Program-made: the position numbers and the translations under genes
Notes under the pieces: model-generated
The model's database searches: none
What the model was told of the DNA's origin: nothing
Seen by the model: only the letters and a program-made list of their open reading frames with translations
NCBI GenBank assembly: GCA_023398575.1
Contig: JAEWSC010000015.1
Location: 1-59,700 of the forward strand
DNA from: Bacillota bacterium
Lineage (GTDB): Bacteria > Bacillota > Clostridia > Christensenellales > Aristaeellaceae
Reading direction: 5' to 3'
Length of the DNA stretch: 59,700 nucleotides
Part shown: one piece after another, positions 49,773 through 57,600 of the stretch
Position numbering within the stretch: the first letter of the stretch is position 1
How the letters are laid out: each line of letters opens with the position of its first letter

Positions 49773-51332
49773 TTAGCCGTATAGATTGAAGAGCGCGGCC
49801 TTCGTTTCCGGCCCGGCAAAACCGTCCACGCCCAGATACATATAGGTCTGGAACGAGCGCGTTGCACTCATGGTGCCGGTACCATACATACCATCTGCGG
49901 CGACGGTAGATAGGTAGTTTCGTGAAAGCCACTTGTTCAGGTCAACTTGGTAGCGGTACACAATAGCGCTGTAAGTGTACGACTCAACGAAAGTGTTGTT
50001 TCCGTATTTGTCCTGCCATGTTGAATATCCGGAGCTGCCAGAGCCGCCAACATCGAGCACGATAAAGTCGGAGCGAACCCAGCCATTCGTGCGGTTTTGC
50101 TCGTCGCGGACACGGAACCAGTTGAACCCATCCAGCGCCTGCTCTTCGAGTACCACGATGATGTGGCCGTCATAGAGCTTGTAGGAAAGGAGGGCGCCGT
50201 TCGGGGAGACGCGAACATTCAAGCCGGCGGAGTTCACTGCAACAACGCCTGTTTTACCTACATTGCCACCCAGAGGATCAGAGCTGCCGCCGCCGCTGTT
50301 CAAGGAGACGAAGTCGCTGCGCACCCAACCGTTCGTACGGCCCTGCTCATCGCGAATGCGGAACCAGGTATACCCGCCGGCGAACTGTTCTTCCAGAACC
50401 GTAATCTTATGTCCGTCATACAGCTTGTAGGACAGCAGGTTACCATTGGCGGAATCGCGTACGTTAAGCCCGGCAGAGTTGACAACAACTACACCAGTCT
50501 TGCCGACGTTCTGATTGATGGGCGGATTAGTGCCGCCGCTGCTTAGTGTTACAAAGTCACTGCGAATCCAGCCGTTAGTACGCCCTTCCTCATCCCTGAC
50601 GCGATACCAGTTGTACCCGCCAGCAGACTGTTCTTCAAGAACCGTGATTTGGTGCCCATTGTAGAGCTTGTAGGACAGTAACGTGCCATTGGGGGAGCTG
50701 CGTACGTTCAAACCGGCTGAATTGACGACCACAACGCCGGTTTTCCCAACGTTACCGCCAGTCGGAGGCGGGGGTGTGCTCCCGCCAGCGCCATAGTTGC
50801 TGGTGATTACCGTGCCGGGATAGTAGAACGCAAGGATTTGCTCGTAGGTCTTTCCCAGAGTAGCGGCCTGATAGGCACCCCACTGGCTGAGGCCAACACA
50901 ATGTCCATCGCGAGGTTTGAGCGTCCAAGGGTCGCTCTGATGAATAAGGTAGGGAAGGCTGTTCCATCCGGCCTCAACGGAGCTCAACTGCGTGCCGCCG
51001 TTAGAAGCACTGAAACAGGCTTCGGCGACGGCTCCCTTGTAGGTGAGAACCTTTCCACTGGTGGCGGTAATGGCGGCATCTGTGTTGGCATTCTGGTTGT
51101 TTGCATTGAAGACCTGATAATCCGTGGTGTCACCGATAGCGCCGTAACGCTTTTTTTGAACAATGGCATAACTCCTCGCCGCAACTGCTTGTGTATACAA
51201 TGCTGCCGCAGGCCAAGAGGCCGGGCTCTCGCTGGGGACAACATAGCGCAGGTATTCCTCGATGTCGAAGGTCTTGCTATACCCGAACTTATTGATGTTT
51301 ACGGCCTCAGAAAAGTTTACTTTAATATCCAT
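49773..51332 (-). CDS. SpoIID-like protein with three SH3 repeats and a peptidoglycan-binding domain
   Basis: A 519-aa modular cell-wall protein. Residues about 20-185 are a SpoIID domain (YLRYVVPSESPASWPAAAL with the likely catalytic Glu, QAVAARSYAI, GHCVGLSQWGAYQAA, FYYPGTVI). Three near-identical SH3 domains follow (each begins GKTG.V.VNSAGLNVR) with Gly/Ser/Pro linkers, then a C-terminal peptidoglycan-binding domain (ADGMYGTGTMSATRSFQ). SpoIID enzymes are lytic transglycosylases on glycan strands stripped of stem peptides. Unlike sporulation SpoIID, this protein has no membrane anchor or signal peptide. ACAGGAGG precedes the ATG. It may work with the nearby amidase. Confidence 0.85.
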   Translation of the reverse strand: MDIKVNFSEAVNINKFGYSKTFDIEEYLRYVVPSESPASWPAAALYTQAVAARSYAIVQKKRYGAIGDTTDYQVFNANNQNANTDAAITATSGKVLTYKGAVAEACFSASNGGTQLSSVEAGWNSLPYLIHQSDPWTLKPRDGHCVGLSQWGAYQAATLGKTYEQILAFYYPGTVITSNYGAGGSTPPPPTGGNVGKTGVVVVNSAGLNVRSSPNGTLLSYKLYNGHQITVLEEQSAGGYNWYRVRDEEGRTNGWIRSDFVTLSSGGTNPPINQNVGKTGVVVVNSAGLNVRDSANGNLLSYKLYDGHKITVLEEQFAGGYTWFRIRDEQGRTNGWVRSDFVSLNSGGGSSDPLGGNVGKTGVVAVNSAGLNVRVSPNGALLSYKLYDGHIIVVLEEQALDGFNWFRVRDEQNRTNGWVRSDFIVLDVGGSGSSGYSTWQDKYGNNTFVESYTYSAIVYRYQVDLNKWLSRNYLSTVAADGMYGTGTMSATRSFQTYMYLGVDGFAGPETKAALFNLYG

Positions 51333-51542
51333 GGGGTTACCTCCTGTAATTTATTCACGTTCATTGTGCTGCAGCTGCAATTGGCGTTGAGTACAGTGTA
51401 GCACCGGTGAGGGAAAAATTGGAGTGAGAGGTTCCGGCAGGAAGTATGAAACATTCCGGCAAGAAATGAACGGGGTAAAACGTTCTATTTATGGAATGGA
51501 TTTCCATGGGAAATCACTATGATGGAAAAGGGTGAATGGAAA

Positions 51543-52751
51543 ATGAGACAAAAGGGGTTTATGGTCGTTTTCCTTCTGATTTTTGATTTTTTGGTGGGGA
51601 TGTGCGCCGCAAACGCATCTGACACACTAGCGCCGGGTTCTGGTTATGTGAATAATGGGTCTTCAAAAAACATTTATACTCAACCAGATACCAGTTCTGA
51701 TGTGATTGGGATATTGCCAACCGGACAGGATTTTGAGATATTGACCGTGCAAGGGACATGGCTGGAGATAGAATGCTATCATTTGGCGTCTGGGAGAGAG
51801 GTTGGCTGGATTACATCTGAGAACATTGCACAAGACAAACCTTATTCAGAAAGCTTGCACAATCAACCGACAATTCCATTGGTCACACAGCGGCCGCCTA
51901 AACCTACCCAACCTAGTCAGCCGCAAGCCCCAACACCCGTTACACATACACAGCCATCTGGAGTTATTCAGGGGTATGGCATTATTCATAATGGAGGGGT
52001 AGCCTATCCGGTAAATGTCTATTCAAAAGCAAATGCCGGATCTAAAGTCATGGGATCATACTATCAGGGAGTCGAAGCGGCTTACTATGACAACGCCCCT
52101 TTAGGATGGGTAAAAATATCTGTTGGAAGCATCCAAGGGTATGTTTCTGCAGATCATTTTTCCTTTGTGAATTCTCCATCTGAGGTGACTCTTGCATTAC
52201 CCGTGTATATTGTAAAGAACACCACTTCTTCCTGGGTGAATCTTAGGGCGGAACCGTCATTGTCGGCAGACAAACTGGGCGAGTATTACAACGGAAGAGT
52301 TGCTTTGGTCTATGGGACGGTTGGCGATTGGAGCTATCTGAAAATTGAAGGTAAGACGGGCTATATCATGACGCAATATCTAAAGATGATGACACCCAAA
52401 CGAGCGGCATCAACATCTGCAATGCGTGAATACCAAGCATTTTTAACGATGCCCGATTACAGTGCACAGGCTTCTGCTTATGAAATCCAGCCTGGCGAAT
52501 TCAATATGCAAGTAGAGTTAGAGTTTGGTCCATCGTATTCTACCAATAGCCCCATTACGAGCTACAATGTGTATATCAACGGTGCATTTGCCGGCAATAT
52601 TCAACCCGTTGATTCATCAGGAGCGGTTGTGTCGCCAAAGGAATTCCAAGGATATGCGAATTTTGATGGTGAAATCGTATCGATCATGCTCATTCCTGTT
52701 TGCCAGCCGAGTAACGAAGAATTTTTCGCTGAGATTCTGGCCTTTGGTTGA
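51543..52751 (+). CDS. Secreted protein with three SH3-like domains
   Basis: A 402-aa exported protein with signal peptide MRQKGFMVVFLLIFDFLVGM (cleavage near ANA-SD). SH3-like domains lie at about 35-100, 150-215 and 225-290 (SSWVNLRAEPSLSADKLGEY is the clearest), with a Pro/Gln/Thr-rich linker at about 115-145. The last 100 residues are a beta-rich domain of unknown type. No catalytic motif is seen, so wall binding is likely. The ATG at 51,543 has a weak site (AAGGGTG); 51,519 is possible. It diverges from the SpoIID-like gene across 210 bases. Confidence 0.78.
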   Translation: MRQKGFMVVFLLIFDFLVGMCAANASDTLAPGSGYVNNGSSKNIYTQPDTSSDVIGILPTGQDFEILTVQGTWLEIECYHLASGREVGWITSENIAQDKPYSESLHNQPTIPLVTQRPPKPTQPSQPQAPTPVTHTQPSGVIQGYGIIHNGGVAYPVNVYSKANAGSKVMGSYYQGVEAAYYDNAPLGWVKISVGSIQGYVSADHFSFVNSPSEVTLALPVYIVKNTTSSWVNLRAEPSLSADKLGEYYNGRVALVYGTVGDWSYLKIEGKTGYIMTQYLKMMTPKRAASTSAMREYQAFLTMPDYSAQASAYEIQPGEFNMQVELEFGPSYSTNSPITSYNVYINGAFAGNIQPVDSSGAVVSPKEFQGYANFDGEIVSIMLIPVCQPSNEEFFAEILAFG

Positions 52752-52784
52752 TAGATAAGGAGAAGCAAATATAGCAGCCAGGGC

Positions 52785-52822
52785 AAAGGATCGAATGAAT
52801 GATGTTTATTCGATCCTTTTTG
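52785..52822 (+). terminator. Intrinsic terminator after the secreted SH3 protein
   Basis: An 11- to 12-bp stem (AAGGATCGAAT with ATTCGATCCTT) and 11-base loop, followed by a U-run on the plus strand and 34 bases past the stop. Confidence 0.85.
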
Positions 52823-52837
52823 TAGTTGCATAAAACG

Positions 52838-53026
52838 CTAAGACGGGGCATGCGCTGATCTGTTGGAATTCTTCATGCTTTCTTGCAGGAGCATAGCGCT
52901 GATGCTCTGTGCATCATCACTATATAACAAACCATGCAAAGGAAGTGCAGGCCGGTTTATTTCATATTGAAAGGATGAGAAGCAAGCATCATGAAACATG
53001 AACCTGTCATCCTCCTCAATGGCCAT
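52838..53026 (-). CDS. Possible small hypothetical protein
   Basis: A 62-codon frame with AAGGG six bases before the ATG, lying downstream of the HTH regulator on the same strand. It has no recognisable domain and no supporting context. It could be a chance frame in the 355-base gap between 52,752 and 53,106, which otherwise holds only the terminator at 52,785. Confidence 0.2.
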   Translation of the reverse strand: MAIEEDDRFMFHDACFSSFQYEINRPALPLHGLLYSDDAQSISAMLLQESMKNSNRSAHAPS

Positions 53027-53106
53027 AACAAGCCCTTACTAAGCGGCCTTAAGGATGGCGAGAAACCCGATTGACCGCCCCTTTAACTGCTGGCAAATGA
53101 TGTTCC

Positions 53107-53478
53107 TTATAGAAATGAAACATCGGTTCCTTCGCTCTCAAGAAACCGCACGATTGCTTGCAAGCCCTTTTGCTGATACGCCTTGAGAGTTCTTTCACTT
53201 TTTGAATACTCAGGCCCCCAAGCCTCATTGTACGAAACGGTGACCCGCGGCCAGTCAACCCCGTCGATCAGGTGGCGACGGATTACATACGCCTGATCTT
53301 CATTTGCAACCATAAGCAAGCTGTCGGAAAAATTGATTTTCCTTTCTAGTAGTAGAAGATGCTTTGACTTTTCAGAGTTTGCCGCCTGTGTATTTCCCAG
53401 AAGTTCAGCGCGTAGGATACGGGCACTTGCTTCGATTTTGCGCCGCAGTTTGAACAGATCGATGATTTTTTCCTCCAT
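53107..53478 (-). CDS. Phage-type HTH regulator (RinA/ArpU/sigma-like), copy 2
   Basis: A 123-aa paralog of the protein at 44,939. It has an N-terminal coiled coil (EEKIIDLFKLRRKIEASARI) and a C-terminal HTH-like half (ANEDQAYVIRRHLIDGVDWP, SYNEAWGPEYSKSERTLKAY). Shared positions include VI.RH, DWP and WG with a following KS.R. The ATG at 53,478 has GAGGGGG four bases before it; the frame upstream to 53,535 lacks a site. It lies at the right end of the island on the opposite strand from copy 1. Confidence 0.65.
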   Translation of the reverse strand: MEEKIIDLFKLRRKIEASARILRAELLGNTQAANSEKSKHLLLLERKINFSDSLLMVANEDQAYVIRRHLIDGVDWPRVTVSYNEAWGPEYSKSERTLKAYQQKGLQAIVRFLESEGTDVSFL

Positions 53479-53632
53479 CGTACCCCCTCGCTTTCTCCAT
53501 AAAATGCAGCATCCAAGTATATGTCTTAATGGCATTTTACTGCATTATCAAACACTAAAGGAGTGAAAAACTGGGCAAGAAATGGTGAAGAATTCGTGTG
53601 AAGTGGGAGCAATGCCGAAACATTACCGGAGG

Positions 53633-53808
53633 CGGTCTGGTCTTGGGTTATACTCGGTACCTCTGCTTCCATCCCAATCCAGATTATCAACAATACCGCC
53701 CTGACGGTACAGACTCGCAACGACACTTGGTCTAGCACTACTTACGGTGGATATAGCGGCTTCGTAAAGTCGCAATATCTGACAACCAGTGGCGGCACTG
53801 GAAAATAG
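53633..53808 (+). pseudogene. SH3-domain tail remnant
   Basis: Translation gives WSWVILGTSASIPIQIINNT, then TVQTRNDTWSSTTYGGYSG and FVKSQYLTTSGG before a stop at 53,806. This is the second half of a bacterial SH3 domain like those in the neighbouring genes. No start or ribosome site exists. It is a fragment of a lost or recombined cell-wall-binding gene. Confidence 0.65.
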
Positions 53809-53866
53809 GTAATGCGATGGATAGTACTTGTCTTTCTCATCAAACTTCTGAATAGTTCATACATTT

Positions 53867-54118
53867 GCCATCAAAATTATTATCGGGCCATGTGTCTGCC
53901 ATCGAACTTTCTGTTTTTTGATGGCAACTCTCAGAACTGATGTCATTTTGCAGGCCAACGCTATAACTACCTTTCCGGCGTTTCTGCCATCATTCTTCTT
54001 ATGAATAGCCATTTGCCAATCCGATTTACCTTTGCCATCAGAATTTACTTTCGCCATATTACGTGCCATCCGATTTTTCAATAAATCTGATGGCACGCTT
54101 TTCAGACATTTTGCCATC
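53867..54118. repeat. Array of eight TGCCATC heptamers (right)
   Basis: Exact copies start at 53,867, 53,897, 53,985, 54,033, 54,064 and 54,112, with inverted copies at 53,920 and 54,089. Most have the wider context TTTGCCATCA. About 0.03 would be expected by chance in 252 bp counting both strands. The last three belong to the 180-bp element, but the first five lie outside it. Confidence 0.85.
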
Positions 54119-54137
54119 AAAGGACATCCAAAACAAC

Positions 54138-54160
54138 AAAAAACCGATGTCAAACATCGG
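54138..54160 (-). terminator. Intrinsic terminator in 180-bp element, copy 2
   Basis: The same 7-bp stem (CCGATGT with ACATCGG) as copy 1 with loop CAA, followed by six U residues on the minus strand. Confidence 0.8.
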
Positions 54161-54202
54161 TGAAATCTTTGATTTATCAAGCTTTTTGGGCTCGCGTTGG
54201 AC

Positions 54203-54241
54203 TTTAAAGACCAGCGCCATTAACCACTCGGCCATCTCTCC
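54203..54241 (-). pseudogene. tRNA-Ser-like 5' half, copy 2
   Basis: It matches copy 1 at 36 of 39 positions. One difference falls in the anticodon loop (CTTTAAA instead of CTTGAAA), so the UGA anticodon is lost. As in copy 1 the 3' half of a tRNA is absent. It is a relic, not a working tRNA. Confidence 0.68.
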
Positions 54242-54509
54242 ATCATTTGGCTGGCGGGCTGGGGAAATGTGAGAAGGTTTCAAATGAGGGCAGAGCCTTT
54301 GTCTAGCAGTGCAACAAGGTTTTTTACTTTCCATTTTTTGATAAGCCAATTATTATACGACACAAAGCATCTTTATCCATCTGGAAACACGAAGCAAATA
54401 GCCCAAACCCGGAAGATTTCGGTCTTGTTGTGAACTCATATAATAAAAGCACAATGGCTGAAACAACCTCACTCGTGAACATTGCATCATACCAATACCC
54501 CATTCCATG

Positions 54510-54590
54510 AAAAAACCTGCGTTACCCCCTGAGCACCAACAAACAGCTTTTGCTGAATGAACCGCCTCAGGGGATGAAAACACGCAAGTT
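54510..54590 (-). terminator. Nested three-stem terminator after the SLH protein gene
   Basis: On the minus strand AACTTGCGT (54,590-54,582) pairs with ACGCAGGTT (54,522-54,514, one G-U pair), inside it CCCCTGAG pairs with CTCAGGGG (54,566-54,573 with 54,526-54,533), and at the tip CAGC pairs with GCTG. A run of six U residues overlaps the end of the outer stem. It lies 71 bases past the SLH protein stop and should end that transcript. Confidence 0.72.
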
Positions 54591-54660
54591 TATGTGATCA
54601 TATGCCGTAACTAAAAGCCACATGCAGCTTTCTCCGGTTTTACTATGCTATTGGCTGTTT

Positions 54661-57600
54661 CTAAATCAAATTCGCCTTTATAAGAAGCATCCGCAGGATT
54701 GCCGCCGCCTCAGCCCTTGTGACAGGTGTTTGAGGTTTCATATCGCCGCCCGGCAGAGCAAAGGTGATTTCCGCCTTCAGGCAGGCGGCAACGTTCATTA
54801 CTTGCGCTTCTGATACGTTTTGACCATCCTTGTAAGATTTCAGTAATGTTTGGGCTTCACCATCACTAAGCGTGATATCCATTTGGGCAATCTCCATGGC
54901 CTTACAGATCATAGCCATGGCTTCCTCGCGACTTACAGTCTCCTGGGCTGCAAAAGGAGCTGTGCCGTCAGATTCAATCAGGCCATAGGCTGTCGCCGCC
55001 TTCACATACCCATAATACCAGTCCGTATCCAGAACATCAGCGTACGGATTTTCGCCCTCATCTGGGTTAAGACCCAGTGCACGTACCACATCAGCCACAA
55101 AATCGGCACGGGTGATTTCGATATCCGGCGCGTAATTCTTATCATCCACGCCAGTCACGACCATTCTGGACCCCATATCATTGACCGCCTCTTTTGCCCA
55201 GTGGTCCTTCATATCCTCATACGCAACAGGATGCCAGATCACAGTATATGTGCTGTTGGTAAGGCTGTTGATCACCGCGTAATACTTTCCGTCGATCACG
55301 GTAATCTTCGTAGGCACATGATAGGTAGTCTTGTCGGGTCTTACCACTACCGCCGTGGTGATCTTGTATGGGTCCACGCCGTCCGGAATGACAATGGTGC
55401 GTTCCACATACGCATTGAAGTTCTTGACTTCCACCGTCTGTTCGTTATAGCTGCATTCCACCTTGAATTCCACGGCAGGCACTACAATGACAAAATTACC
55501 TTCCTCCGCTGCGTTTTCCACCACCTGTACCCTCTCGGCCGGCGGTTCGGAAATGGTGATAATCACCTGTACCTTATCCTTGGGTACATCCTCGCCCAGT
55601 TCCTTTGCCACCTCTACCATATCAAGCCCGTCGGAAGGTAGCGTATAGGAGCTGGTTTCCGTCTGCACCTTAAGCGTTGCCTGGGAGGTTTGAAGGGCGG
55701 CCATCATCTGCCCGTTCATGACCACAGAGGATACGCTGGAGCCTGTGGCCACGGGTATGATAACAGACGCGTTGTTCCCCTTTGCGTCCAGGATCTTAAG
55801 AAGCTTTTCATTGTCTACCGTGACGGTTGTTTCAGTTTTCCCATCCTGATCAGTTGTATGAACGGAGCCGGCATCCTGCCCTTCCCCGTTGACGATCACA
55901 TTGACCGCAGGCGTTCCTTCGGTGGAGGACGAGGGAGTTGAGTCGGACACCGTTATGGAGAGAACAGGATCTATGCCCTGGCTGAAGTCAAATGTCAGTT
56001 TTATCGTGCTTTTCGGCTGTTTCGCCAGATACTCCTTTTTGATAACAGCCGTATCTCCGTTTACAGTATAGTCCGTATTGAGGACAAGCGCCGCCGAACC
56101 GTTCCTGACAGTGTCCAGCGTATTGCCGTTCAATGCAAGGGTAACGGTAATATTCTTGTAGTTTCCGCTATCAGCATATTTGTCAAAGCGCGCCGATGCT
56201 GCGGAAATAGAAGCGTTCCGTTCCGGGATGGAAAATACGGTACTGCTTACGGTGAAACTGCCGCAGGCAAAATCCATCTTTCCTTTGCCCGGCGTCAAAT
56301 TTGCAGACGTGAGCCCGCTAAAGGCCGCAACACCGTTCACCGCAAGCCTGGAGGCAGCGCCACCGATGGTCCATGTTCCCGTGTCGGCCGCCGCGCTTAC
56401 CGTTACCAGGGCAGCAGATGACGGGCCGTCGATACAAATATTGCCATATTGGTCATACAGCGTAACCTTCGGCTGCGTGGCAAAAGCGTCGCCGCTTACC
56501 TTGCCCGGCACAGGCTGCGTAGTTACAGCAATGCTTGCTACAGCACCTGCCGTGATGGTCTGGGAGACGGTGCTTTCCTTGTAGCCTGCCGAGGACACCG
56601 TTACACTTAACATTCCGGGCTTGCGCAAAGCAGCGTTCCCCCCGGCCGGTTTCAGTGTAATCTTTCCGTTTGTTACTGTATAGTCGGTACCCGGCACAAG
56701 TACAGTGCCGCCGATTTTTACACAGGTTACCTTCTTCTCAAAATCGGCATTGGAAGGGAAAACAATCTCAATAGCATCATCCACACTGTTGCCTGAAACA
56801 TTGGCAGATAGAACTACAGAAGCTTTGGACGGCAGATCAAAAGCAAGGCTTGTGCCTGATACTGCGCCTGATATAAAGCGGACCGCGCCGGTACCGGGGT
56901 CAAGCTGTGTTGCGGTAAGGCCGGCAAATACTGCGGTACCGTTCACGGCCGCCTTTGACACAGTTCCGCCAATAGCCCACTTTCCTGTACCGGCCGCAGC
57001 TGATGCAGTCACAACCGTCGCTGCGGATGGGCCGTCGGTGCAGATATTGCCATATTGGTCTTTCAGTATGACAATGGGTTGAATTGCAAAAGCGTCCCCG
57101 CTGTTTGGGCCAGGCTTTGGTTCAGCACTAACTGTTAAGTATGCCGCTTCTCCGGCCGTAATGGACTGGGTAACAGAAGAATCCCTGAACCCTACGGCCT
57201 TTATTACCAGCAAGGCCGAGGCAGGTTTCGTGAGGGCCTGATTCCCGCCGGCCGGTTTGAGTGCGATAGCGTCTTTGTACACCTCATAATCCGTACCTTC
57301 CGTCAATGAAACGCCACCAAAGGTGATGCTGCTGATGGCGCTTGCAAAGCCGGAGGCAGAACCATAATCGATACTGATTTCATGATCCACGCTGTTGTCC
57401 GAAGTATCCGCCGTAAGTGTAACGGCAGCTTTCAACGGCAAATCAAACGCGGCACTGCTGCCTGATACCAACCCTGAAGTAAATTCCATTGCGCCTGTAC
57501 CGTATTTAAGCTGTGTGCAAGTAAGGCCGTTAAACGTTGCGACACCAATCACAGCAGCCCTTGTCACTGTTCCGCCTATATCCCATGTTCCCGTACCGTT

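Larger units (their letters stand above)
54064..54244 (-). repeat. 180-bp element, copy 2 (right of the lysis-type island)
   Basis: Direct repeat of 43,593-43,774, with the same order of TGCCATC palindrome, terminator, linker and tRNA-Ser-like 5' half. The stem bases of the terminator are unchanged, while the loop and linkers differ. Similarity stops just beyond the tRNA-like 5' end in both copies. Confidence 0.85.
53809..54660. other. Non-coding region with heptamer array, repeat copy 2 and a structured terminator
   Basis: About 850 bases without a convincing gene. The left part carries eight TGCCATC motifs (53,867-54,118), the middle the second 180-bp element (54,064-54,244), and the right part a nested RNA hairpin (54,510-54,590) downstream of the SLH protein gene. 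The stretch 54,250-54,500 shows nothing I recognise. Confidence 0.65.

Noticed and set aside
53867..54118. CRISPR array
   Set aside because: The repeat unit is only 7-10 bases, spacing is irregular, both orientations occur and no cas genes are nearby.
43593..54244. Complete prophage between the 180-bp repeats
   Set aside because: No integrase, terminase, portal, capsid or tail genes are seen; only lysis-type and regulatory genes are present.
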